Source: Ceratobasidium sp. AG-K (taxonomy: Eukaryota; Basidiomycota; Agaricomycetes; Cantharellales; Ceratobasidiaceae). From it: DNA of 64,000 nt. Below the pieces are notes generated by a model. That model had not been told where the DNA came from and did not search any database. It saw only the letters and a program-made list of their open reading frames with translations. Made by a program: the position numbers and the translations under genes. The DNA is taken from NCBI GenBank assembly GCA_037039685.1, contig JAWNGF010000006.1, positions 248,001 to 312,000 of the forward strand, written 5' to 3'. This document shows, piece after piece, positions 11,101 through 19,839 of this stretch; positions within the stretch are counted from its first letter, which is position 1, and each line of letters begins with the position of its first letter.

Positions 11101-12668
11101 CGACATACCTGGTTGTTTCATGCCCACCCATGATAAGGACGCTGCGGGTGAACATGTTTAAGCGATGCAGACACGTTATATGCTCTCGCACTCACTTCAT
11201 GTGACCTATCATCGCTTGGCGATCAATATAATCCTTTGATTCTGCGGATTCATTGGCCTTCACTAGCGAACCAATGTCTTAGCAGGCTCTATATCCAAAG
11301 GGAACGCCACTTACTCAACAATGTTAGTATGTCCTTTCCACGACCGGCTTGCGAAGTCAAATCATCCCCGGCGCTCAGGCGAGCTTCACGATCCCGAAGC
11401 ACTTCTTCGGCCTGCCGATTTTGAACACCCACTGCGTTGTAGAGCTGCTTGATCGGGGCCCAAGGAGAGTTTCTCATTGCCCAGCGGCGAAGAGACGGAG
11501 TGCCGATATTAGAAACATACGGCAGCAGATTTGCAAAGGGGCTGAGCGTGCTGATGGCTTGACTATGCGAGGCTGAGTTCGAAGCTTGGAGGAGGGAATT
11601 GAATTATATACTTACGTTACGGTTTTCGCTGTGCTCCTGTACTCGTTTCGTTTCCCAGTGAGCGAGTCGAACGAGTAACCGAAACCAGCCTCGCCAACCA
11701 GCTCGAGTGCCACACCAATCGCCCATGGGTAGATGTCAAAGGCTGTCGGGGATTCTGTGCCGAGGCTATTCTGAATACCGTGGCAAGCCTACAAGTCAAC
11801 TACCTTAAGGATTTCTAGGCTTAATAGTGGAAAGAACTTTTTACCTGCTTGGCGACGTCCGCGAATGTTGGCATCTAACATAAGCCGAGCTATTAACGCA
11901 CCCCGGTTCTCGACATAATAAAATTCCATACCACTGCAACGTAGTTAGACAAGATCGAATCTAAAGAAATAGAATATCCTCACTTTCGCGTAAGAACTTC
12001 ATGCCGAAAACCGGGTTCAACATCTGCAATTGAGTTCAGTAACAGTAGTAATAGAAATGATTAGCGCCACAAACCTTGCGATGAATGCGGTGCTCTTCAC
12101 CTTCCAATCCAATAAGACCGCCTCCAAAGATCGAGTTAAACATACTGATAATAATGTTAAGTACAACCCGGGAATGTAGTTACTAGGCACCGCTTACATG
12201 CTCAGGCCTTTCCCGCGATGGAACTTTGCCTTGTCCTTGACAAAAACCGCGTGCACCATAGCGGGGTCGATCGTATATATAATTTCCTCCTGAAGTACGC
12301 CCAGATTAAATAATGAGCTAACCAAGCCGACTATTGATATATAAATATCTACCCTGAAGCTTCCATTGATCCGAATGGTAGTGCCATATGATGCGATAAG
12401 GTCCTTCTGCACTTGAATGCAGTTGATACCCATGAGACTTTTAAAGTGTCCTGCTTTCACTGGGTCAGAACATGAACGACGTAACGGATAAAAGGATGCT
12501 AGGCGGCTGACCGGCAATTAAACTCTCGAAAGGTGGACCGGGCAGCTTAACTAAAAGCTTGCGGCCACGGACCAACGAATGAAGTGCAATGGTTGAACAT
12601 GTCCCAACCACTAACCACAGGGTGAAGGACGAGAAAAGAAGAGTAAAAGGCCCAATCAAGTTACTCAT
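5186..12668 (-). CDS. cytochrome P450 with a Copia element in its heme-loop intron
   Basis: Seventeen exons on the minus strand join into an open 559-residue P450: 12668-12512, 12450-12353, 12289-12198, 12144-12075, 12023-11984, 11933-11932 (2 nt), 11874-11845, 11788-11616, 11562-11315, 11262-11196, 11141-11109, 11049-10852, 10789-10553, 10501-10469, 5499-5471, 5414-5347, 5290-5186. The N-terminus is a membrane anchor, then LPGPP. The I-helix reads GGHETTS (about residue 331), ExxR is ETLR (about 389), then LPERW and the heme loop [10 protein letters not shown] with Cys 492. The exon 14/15 junction falls in the codon after the heme Cys, and that intron (5500-10468) contains the retrotransposon. 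Without the element and one target duplication it would be 57 nt. The first donor is GTCAGC, and intron 5291-5346 has a GC donor. All domains are intact, so the gene may still work if the 4.97-kb intron is removed. Substrate is unknown. Confidence 0.85.
5538..5542. repeat. target-site duplication, left copy
   Basis: GAGAT directly precedes the left LTR and is repeated at 10450-10454 directly after the right LTR. Five bases is the normal duplication length for Copia integration. Confidence 0.9.
5543..5810 (+). repeat. 5' LTR of the Copia element
   Basis: The LTR is 268 bp, from TGTTGAATAT to ATCGCAACA, with TGTTG/CAACA terminal inverted repeats. It differs from the right LTR by one base (GCACGAGCTG here, GCACAAGCTG there). 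Inside it a block TTCTCTACTCTCAAGTAGCA occurs twice, and ATACACGATTATCTAG occurs twice. TATATATATA near 5730 is a possible TATA element. Confidence 0.93.
5811..5824 (+). other. primer-binding site, half-tRNA-iMet type
   Basis: GGTTATGAGCCCTG follows the LTR directly. It is the reverse complement of the anticodon stem-loop of fungal initiator tRNA-Met (CAGGGCTCATAACC), not of a tRNA 3' end. Drosophila copia and yeast Ty5 are known to prime from such an internally cut initiator tRNA. The first ATG of the polyprotein frame (5815) lies inside this site. Confidence 0.8.
5815..10143 (+). CDS. Copia Gag-Pol polyprotein
   Basis: One 1,442-codon frame encodes, in order: a Gag region of the UBN2 type (about residues 25-200), a CCHC zinc knuckle [14 protein letters not shown] (about 271), an aspartic protease with DSGAS (about 354), a GAG-pre-integrase HHCC module (about 518-560), an integrase core with D, D and E residues ([20 protein letters not shown], about 584-682), a reverse transcriptase with the HVDDM catalytic box (about 1129), and an RNase H with [16 protein letters not shown] and LLTDNQS. 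Order INT-RT-RH is diagnostic of Copia. The first ATG is inside the primer-binding site; the ATG at 5887 is an alternative start. No frameshift separates Gag from Pol. Confidence 0.95.
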   Translation: MSPGSVKSEAEEDPVNAVNVTTPTMASTDAYLSKKTYEIPLLKDDGSNYDSWKFRQTTVLRIRGLLKIAYGTERQPEPLTEIDKKDSVKVSANKTEIENWQKRDDDAFAQITLNMEDGAMADVRETTSAHEAWTKVVERWEGKGMQSLSFCYKQLMSAKIEEEENLSAGFNRIRSIASKMKTLGEPVTDLLLAQVFMNALPPSYAIVSTILQTSTQTGLITSEMVTNAAFTEEERRKTGDGLTAMYAQAPKPKSKKPSDPKGKKKAKGPLCDNCAKPGHTKKECWAKGGGAEGTGPHQKRRAAKSNEPKPSESSTAPKTESAKVALTPAEPEDMPSLYAMPAVDDPSARDTWLLDSGASKHMTRNRAWFSTYQPLVPPIPVRVGDGNLTNATGIGRVLLTLCNEARQETEMFIDGVLHVPGLHASLMLVKQLAKTGTFVLFGDKDARLLEDKGRGPEIGYARELGVKLYQLNARVKHAEPTAHLATVEPEGLNNKDDLEANEFIAYTASHIARADLHTWHRRLGHINYKYVLDMVRKGAVQGMDIVGSCLPPQSKCEPCLKGKQTRAPFLTSTNRASDVLELLHSDLHGPVAVQAIQGYLYFAVTIDDKSRKMFVHLLKHKNEYAMHFKELKASAENQTGKRIKHLRTDGGGEYASNAFEAWLKSHGIKHQKTEADSSASNGVAEQAIRTLNDSQRTMRADADLPDKFWGFAIVHAAYIWNVTPKRSLDGKTPDEVFTGKLPDVSRIRTFGCKAWVRVPDGQRTKLQARSLECTYLGFAPGRKAHMLIQRPIGRVITSRDVVFDEGGETRQRVIIEDFEDEFPEQVGDQERQEPMPEVAVESETEPERQESVNEQESESESEPEESNSEPEIEPASDSPVVPEPPVTQPEPPRRSGRVTRPPTRYGAEVGAQNETATRANKPTTESAMNALIEHPPNTYAEAMARPDANLWLEAMIEEIKSITKHKVWKPADRPSHKRVIKCRWVYAYKRDVDGEILKYKARLVAKGFLQAPGVDYVEISSPVAASDAYRVLFSIVASEDLELLQLDIKTAFLHGVVEEELYMEQPEGFAEGNHVWQLVKALYGLKQAARAFYLRLKEVLEAIGFTRTESDHAVFIQRDGDNLAIILAHVDDMLLAGKPLSFLEEIKSKMRKSFDIVDLGEARIFVGVEIERNREAGTLKICQKRYISDILARFSMTKAKPWDTPMAETPNLPKLDAPTVNRTLYQRGVGSLMYAMISTRPDIAFATGLLAQHAANPGDEHWSAFKRVLRYLQGTKALGIVFERSKSSDPIGYVDSDYAGDPNTSRSTTGWIFQRAGGSVAWSSRKQPTVSLSSTEAEYVAAASAARQLIWLRQFLDELGFLSKGPTTLLTDNQSSIALAKNPVNHQNTKHIRVKHHFIREVIALREVDLKFIPTDQQVADALTKPLGRVKFPGFIAGMGMF
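10182..10449 (+). repeat. 3' LTR of the Copia element
   Basis: This 268-bp LTR is identical to the left one apart from one base. It is preceded by TGAGTGGGCG, the likely polypurine tract, and followed by the second GAGAT. Confidence 0.93.
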
Positions 12669-14300
12669 TGTTGGGGGTTGGTATAAGCAAAAAGGGCTCA
12701 GGGGAGCTTTTATAGGACATGGACTTTCACCAGCAACAGTAACGTTCCACTTGCTCGGTATATACTATGCTTAGCGCTAGGCGAAGCAAAGAAACTAGAT
12801 CATTTCTCAGGATTTCAAATTTGTCTGGATGCAGACGTTCATCCATCACATGAGGGTTGTACGATCGACATATGGGCAACCACCGCATTGGCAAGAGACT
12901 TTTTAGCTGAGATCTGGAGGAACCCGCCTGCGGATACATTCGTTGATGATATTAGCGTGGCTTCTCGAATGTCCAATGGGTAAATTACCCTACCAACCTT
13001 TTTAAGTTATCTTAGCGCGTATAAACCGGCATAGCACCATTTGTTGGTTTCGAGAAAGTGACGTTCGTCAGGACACCTTGATTGCCATCTCAAATTAGTA
13101 TTACCAACGATAGGATATACTTTGTGGGCTAGTCAAGCAGAAACGCATTTTAAACCAAACCTCCCCGAGCCCTCTAGACCCACATCCGGAAAACGCCAAA
13201 ATGATTGTCAGGTTGTGCAGAATGAAAGTAGTATGATTTATGTATTCGATCTATAACACGTATGTTCAGCTAGCAAGTTACCTTGGTTAGCAAACACTCC
13301 TTCATCGTCGTTGGTATGATATACAAATGCCCAGAATTACTTATGATCTTACCCTTGACAGGAGCTCAGACGGATTCCGAAAGTGATAAGCGGACACTTT
13401 TACGCTTTTGAGTCGCTTCAATTCGGAGGTTTGGTTCAGGGAGTACCAGTGTGAACACCTATTTTGGCCAGGCCTTGAATTGCCAGGGGTAACAACTCCT
13501 AAAAACGCGTTATGAAATGATGTAGCTGGCAGGCTCGGCACCTAATGAACGGGTGTCCGCCAATAATTTAAGTTCCGCTTGAGCGGTGCCGAATCACGGG
13601 TCGATCCGGCGTCCGGGTTGAGCCGGCGTAGTCCGCCGTTGATCCCAAGAATGAGTTTGTTGAGCCACTTAACCTAAAGAGTTTAGCCGCACGGACCGGG
13701 AGTGAATAGGGAATGGGCTGTACCTGATCCACCAAAGTCTCTGAACTACTGGATTGGTCGGGCCACTTCGCACAGTGGTCATGTATTGACTCAACATCAT
13801 AGCAATATAATATCTGCCAGGAGAGAAGCCGCCAATTGTAAGTAAAATGTGCCGGATGAGATCGCTAAGATCAAGCATATGATAAGGGAAATTGGCTCGA
13901 ATGTGGGTTATGACCACTTTCAAATATGACTAATACATCGGCGTTGACGAGTCGGTCACGCGTCCGACAACTAACTAATCGGCATCCATTCCAGTACCAA
14001 GCGAAAACCGTTACTGTCCTTGGAATTTACAGCTCATAGGTACAGAAACCCTAGTTTTACATAGCAACGGACTGTGATGCGTAATCATATACCGTTCGAG
14101 TGGTTTTGTCTAGCTGCGGCCGATTGACCAAAACCGCCTCACCCTCTCCGGAACGGGCACATGCCCTGCATCCCGAAATGCACTGGACATGATCCCACCA
14201 AGTTATAAAGATTCGACACGTTTTGCGGTACAAGCATAACTATATTGATTCACGCAGTAACTAGCTAAGACAGGTGCATCCGACGAACGGATACATAACA
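12669..14300. other. spacer between the two P450 genes
   Basis: Apart from the TATA-like box near 12710 I see nothing I can support. Short frames here show no family match and no consistent splice pattern. Confidence 0.4.
12708..12714 (-). promoter_or_regulatory. TATA-like box of the first P450
   Basis: The minus strand reads TATAAAA about 40 nt upstream of the ATG at 12668. The paralogous P450 has TATATAA at a similar distance (16925-16931), which supports both starts. Confidence 0.4.
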
Positions 14301-16877
14301 TTACAATTCTGTCACTTTAAGTGGAAGTTTCGGAACCTTCGCCGAGAGATCTCGGTCCTTCTTCAGGTATGGAAACGTCATTATAAATGGCTATAGATGT
14401 AATAGGTTAGTTATACGTGGGCTGGATTTGAAGGCGATCATGTGCTCTTACCTGCCAGTAAAACTCCTCCTTGGCAGGCTCGAACTTGAAAGATTTGATA
14501 AGATGAGCAGTGATCACCTCTGATGATAAATACGAGTTGAGCAGTGTCCTAATTGCCAACCTTTAACGGACTTACTGAGCTCCATAACCGCGAACATAAA
14601 CCCACTACATATGCAATGTCAATACACAGGTCGCCAGGTGATATAGATACGCGAATACGTACATGCAGTTATGAGAGCCCGCTCCAAATGTCATCCTATG
14701 ATTGTAAGCATATCAAACGACTATCAAGCGGTTTATACCGAGTAGACTCTCACATTGAGGAGTAGACGCCAGGTAATTGGGCACCCGGTTGGGTGACCTC
14801 GCCCAACTTACTACCAATCCAACGTTCGGGTAAAAATTCATCCGCGTGGTCCCCCCATATCTTCTCGTATTGACCTGACATAGTGATGCTCATAAACACT
14901 CGGTCACCCTTTTTCACTGGAAGACTTGTGATTATGCCAGAAGGAGTATCGACTGGGTACGCGAGAGGCAGAGTGGTATCCTGTCCACATCTACGAATTG
15001 TGTTAGTTCCTTCCGTACCGCTTTTTAGAAAAGATTGGTGGTATAAACCTACTTACTCTCTAAAGAGTAAGGAGATTGGACCATGCAAGCGAAGCGTTTC
15101 GCGTACCACCGCATCTAGATAGGGCAATTCAAGCAAACGGTCATGGTGAACGCCATCCACATTCTCATCGAAATAGTAGTTGACCTCGTCGCGTAACCTA
15201 TTTTGAACGTGTTGGTGAACCGAGAGTTCGTCTAGAATTCGTGCCAAGGCGGTGCTAGTAAAGTTGGGAAGCTGGTGAGTCCTGTGCGCACGTCGTGCGT
15301 TCGAGTCCATACCTTGTTGTTTCGTGCCCAGCCATGATAAAGGCACTACACACCGAGCTTATTTAAGCAGAAAAATAGGTTATATGCATGAACACTTACT
15401 TCATATGTCCAATCATTGCTTGGTGATCGATGTAATCCTTTGATCCCCCCGCTTCATTTGCTTTCACTAATAAGACGTACGCCTTAGCAAAGTAAGTATT
15501 GGCTCCTCGTGCCACTTACTCAACAGCGTTATTATGTCTCTTCCACGACCAGCTTGTGAAGTCAGGTCATTTCCCGCATTTAGCAGGGCTTGACGCTCCC
15601 GAATCACTTCCTCAGCCTGTTGACTTTGAAGACCCACAGTATAATAAAGCTGCCTAATCGGGGCCCATGGTGAATGCTTCATCACCCAAGAACGAAGCGA
15701 CGGGGTACCGATACGAGAAAGATATGGTAGTAGATTTGCGAAAGGACTCAGTGTGCCTACTGCTTGTCTATATGCAACTAGATTAGAAATCTGATGAAAA
15801 CGAATAAATCATAGCTAACGTTACGGTTTTGGCTACTCTACAGTACTCGTTTCATTTTCCGCTAAATGAATCAAACGAGTAACCCAGCCCAGCTTCCCCT
15901 ATCAACTCAAGCGCTGCAGCTGTTACCCATGGGAAGATATCGATAGTCTCGGAAGAACCCTTGCGTGTAACGAGACTACTACGAATACCCTGACATGTCT
16001 ACCAACACGGCATGTGAGTTGCACGAATGTCATAAGGCGAAAAGTCGTATTACCTGTTTGGTGATGTCGGTAAACACTGGCATCTAGCACCAAAGATACA
16101 ACCGTTAGAACGCATAAGTGGTACCTCTGATTGTAATCCGTACCACTGCAACATATTCAGCGAACGATAAAATGGGAAAGACAAGCAGCGCTCACATTCG
16201 CGGAGGACCTTCATGGTAAATACGGGGTTCAACAGCTGGGGGTGGTTTCAGTGTAGTTAGGCGATAGAATCAGAAAATATTGCAACCTTGCGGTGAACAC
16301 GGTGATCTTCACCCTCCAACCCAATGAGCCCTCCCCCAAATACAGAGTTAAACAAGCTGAGCCTATCGTTAGGTGGAACCCCATTTCACAATGGCCACGC
16401 CGTATACTCACAGATTGAGTCCTTTTCCGCGATGAAACTTCGCCTTGTCTTTGACCAAAATTGCGTGCATAATGGCAGGATCGACCGTATAAATATACTC
16501 TTCCTGAGAATCCGAGTCCAATCGTGAGCATAACAATTCAGTTTGAATGATTTTAAAGGCCTACCACAAAACTTCCGTGCAACTGAATGGTAGGGCCGTA
16601 TTTTGCGAGGAGGCTTTTCTGGACATGAACTCCGTTTGTGCTCATAATACTTAGGAAGTGGCCTAGTTTAAAAAATCAAGAGCTTGAACGACACGGAGAA
16701 AAGGGAGCCAGGCTCACCAGTAATCAAGCTCTCAAAAGGCGGACCAGGAAGTCGAACGAGGAGCTTGCGACCACGGATAAACGCGTAGACCGCAAGAGCA
16801 ATACTGCCCCAAAGGAAGAGCCACGGAGTGAAGAGGAAGGGGATGGTATGGATGATTGTATCCTTCGGGCTGTTCAT
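14301..16877 (-). pseudogene. second cytochrome P450, broken by one TGA and a heme-loop change
   Basis: The exon layout is that of the first P450, exon by exon: 16877-16718, 16662-16565, 16503-16412, 16356-16287, 16235-16196, 16145-16144 (2 nt), 16083-16054, 15998-15820, 15767-15520, 15466-15400, 15345-15313, 15254-15057, 14990-14754, 14695-14663, 14604-14576, 14519-14452, 14390-14301. Joined, this gives 557 sense codons but for one TGA at 15852-15854 (codon 213). The paralogue has CGA (Arg) there. The heme loop reads FGAGSHNCIG: the normally conserved Arg is His (14671-14673; CGT in the paralogue). I-helix AGHETTS, ETLR and LPERW are intact. Both the stop and the His are CpG transitions. The gene is probably recently inactive. 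Read-through or a sequencing error are the alternatives. Confidence 0.82.
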
Positions 16878-19283
16878 CGTTGAGATTTCGAAGGCGAAGC
16901 ACCAACAAGAACCTCGAGCAAGTCTTATATAGCTAGGAGCTCTTCCGAGAGATAATCGTACCATACTTGGAACAGTACGTGTCTGCGGGCGTAACACGAA
17001 CCAAGTCAAGGAACCAATGCACTCGCCGAGATTCTATCAAGAACCGGGGAATGATATTTACCCGCCAGATAATCATAGCATAACAAGCACGTACGGATAG
17101 ATGCCGTATTGATGGAAGATCCTCCAAGTTGAAGTGTGAAAGCCACATCTACCTGTGTACCCTACGGGTGGATACGGTTATGACAATGCGTAGACACCTG
17201 AAAATCCAACGAACAAGTCATACTGTCGATGCTCTGAGATATTACAGTCACTGAAACCACGCATTCATCCAATTCTAAGATCCCTGTGGCATCGGTGCTT
17301 AGACTCTCCCATACATTCAAGTCGCTCGTAAGATTTCACAAGGGGGGTTGGGCTCGTCAATTCACGCATGTACTGTAAACGGGGTAGGCTCGGATCAATT
17401 GTACTCCTCACTCAAGTGGCGTGACCTGCTCTCTGTCTGGCCCTCCCTATCTTTTTGTTTTGCGCCGAGGTCAGCCCACTGATCCAAGTTCACTCTCTTA
17501 GGATATTGCCGATGCCATACCTCTACGGCCGCTATACATCCGTGGTGCTAACTGAGATTCGCGAAGCATGAGCAAGTGGGTCAGTTACCCCCCCTGCTAA
17601 TACGGACTAGCATGCCCTGGGTTATGGTAATGTTTGACCTCCATTCACGACAAGTGATCACTTTGAGGGAATTTCCGTAAGAAAACGAGGCCTCGAGCGC
17701 CGACGCCGAGAAGGCTGGGACAAAATGGGCGTGGGTGAGGCACATAACCCACGAATAAAATTTATCCCGAATGTCTGGGAAGCGGACGGTTAGAGGCACT
17801 CATATCTTTCGCGCGTGAAGTCTCTTGGCGTCCTACTCCTATGTCAGTTATTGACTTTTCTCTGTAACTTGGTGTGCCCTGATTGAGCCAAAAGAAAAGC
17901 GACACACTTTAGGGGAGTCGAGAACAGGAGTTTACCTTGTAACGAATACGTCCGTATGTCCAAGTCTTTTGTCGAAGTTCTCTTGCCCAATATTCCAACC
18001 GTTCTCCTCTTGGCAAGTATGGTTGTACGTTTGAAAGTCACCAGAAGGAGATCATTTGAGAGAATAGGCAGGTTTTGGCAAGGTGCTTGTGAGCTAGCTT
18101 ATTGTGAAAGTTTATCCGAAAGCCGAAAACATCGTCGCGCTACTTTGAATTTACTTTTCTAACTTTAGATTGGTCAGCCGTGTGGCGCTATCTTATCAAA
18201 ATACGACCGGAAGCGGATAGTAAGCGGGTGAAGATCTTAGGCTGTCAGCAATGCTAGAAATTATCGAGCCGGGGGGACTGCACATAATTGATTTATCATG
18301 ATTTCATTTGATCTGTAAACGTAGATTTGGCTAGTAACTTATCTGGATCGCGAGAACATCCTTCCGTGATGTGCTCGTTGATGATCCAAAATTGAGCAGT
18401 TTAAATTGGTTCCCGAAGGTTTGCATTAGATCCCAGAGAAGACGCGCATATCGCACGAATTCATATTGCGGGAGTAGATATCACGGAAGTAAGCTGTCCT
18501 GAGGTGACATTGCCGCTTGTGTGATCCAAATAGCTAAACATAAAAGCATTTCCTACTTACCAATAAGGACTGGCCACTCATGGTTTAACATACTATTTTC
18601 GAGAAATAGGGGTACGTTCAACGACCGGCCCGATATGGTTAAGGTCCAACCTGAACTTACCCCCGAAGGCTAGTTCTGCGTTTGATCCTAGTTTGTTTCT
18701 TCAAAACGGATAGAATGAACAGAGTCCAGATTCTTTGGTTTAGATGATGTGGAACTGAGCACAGCATGCTCCAGCACGGTGGGATAAGGTAGGCCTCCGG
18801 CTGTTGTTACAAACCATATTGAGAATCGAATGGAATCGAATCGAATGTACACGTACTACTTACTGAATATGTACGATTGACTGGCTGTATGCTGACTGAT
18901 TATTCTCGTGCTGACTGAGAGTACACGTATTCGTGTTGCTAATTGTTCTTTCACTCTCGTTCTATGTTCTACGTCCACATGTATATAAGGTCGACTGCGT
19001 ATTCGCTATATACATCATCCTGTAGTTCACTTCCACTGCGTGGCTTAGCTAAGAAGCACATTGAGTGCGGAACGTTTCCGGTAATATCTCAATAAACCAC
19101 TTTTAAGCGCCAATCAAATCACGTTACAGGGAGTAACTAGCGCTGATTAGCACCAACTAGCACGTCAGTACCAGTGTCAGCCCCCCCTGTTATTAGCCAC
19201 ACCCCGAGCACATGAGGTGCTAATTACAGGCTGGGATCCGAATTCACGTCGACCCGACCATACTGATCAATTCTAATCTCAGT
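16878..19283. other. intergenic; possible LTR remnant near 18840-19140
   Basis: No gene is supported. Around 18840-19140 there is a GAATCGAATGGAATCGAATC run, then CTGACTGA-rich sequence, a TATATAAGG at about 18981 and AATAAA at about 19091. This could be promoter-like sequence or a solo LTR, but I found no clear terminal repeats or target duplication. Confidence 0.3.
16925..16931 (-). promoter_or_regulatory. TATA-like box of the second P450
   Basis: TATATAA on the minus strand, about 50 nt upstream of the ATG at 16877, matching the position of the box in the first P450. Confidence 0.35.
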
Positions 19284-19839
19284 TTACCGGGCTCCAAAAA
19301 TCGAGAATAGCCCTCCGCCCAAAGGAGCAGATGGCGAACAATTCTGGGTCATGGTTTGAATCTGCTGTTGTGTCAGCTCAATGCTCAAACAAGGCGCGAT
19401 AACATACATTGTGCATAACCGCAGAACATTCGGCGTCAAGTGCTTGTCCTATTATTTCCCCTAGTGATGTGCTCCGGTACATGGCAGAAAACTCGGGGCA
19501 GGATTTGAACACCTCCTGCATCCCGGTGATCACTGTTGTAACATCTTGACGGATTATTTTGGCTGTTGTGTCCCAGCCGGAGCTCGAACACGAGCCTAAT
19601 AAATCAGTGGGAAGGGGTTGGGGTAGCCTGAATGGAATGGACTTACCATCTCTGACAGTCTGAGCAGTTTGACTATTCACAAAGTCGGAAATGACCGTCC
19701 TAAACATGGACGTGCACTCTTCCGTGGTCGATGGGGCAAGCCTGACAACGAACCCATGCTGTGCCCGCTGAGCCGGGGCGGCAAAGAGAGTACAAGTGAA
19801 GTATCCGAGTAATAAGAGGATAGTCAGTACAACTCGCAT
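19284..19839 (-). CDS. small secreted cysteine-containing protein
   Basis: Three exons (19839-19647, 19595-19408, 19364-19284) give about 153 residues. The N-terminus is a clear signal peptide with a hydrophobic core (LTILLLLGYF) and a likely cleavage near AAPAQ. The mature protein has five Cys (EEC, GSC, KSC, AEC, QNC). The first intron (19596-19646, 51 nt) keeps the frame, so an unspliced form would also be open. The second (19365-19407, GTATGT with a CTGAC branch site) replaces a short unspliced ending by the tail NQIQTM...FSIFGAR. No family recognised. Small secreted Cys proteins are often effector candidates in plant-associated fungi, but nothing here proves that role. Confidence 0.6.

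Noticed and set aside
19378..19407. Unspliced ending NVCYRALFEH of the small secreted protein
   Set aside because: A GTATGT donor with a CTGAC branch and CAG acceptor gives a longer continuous ending; the spliced form is preferred though not proven.
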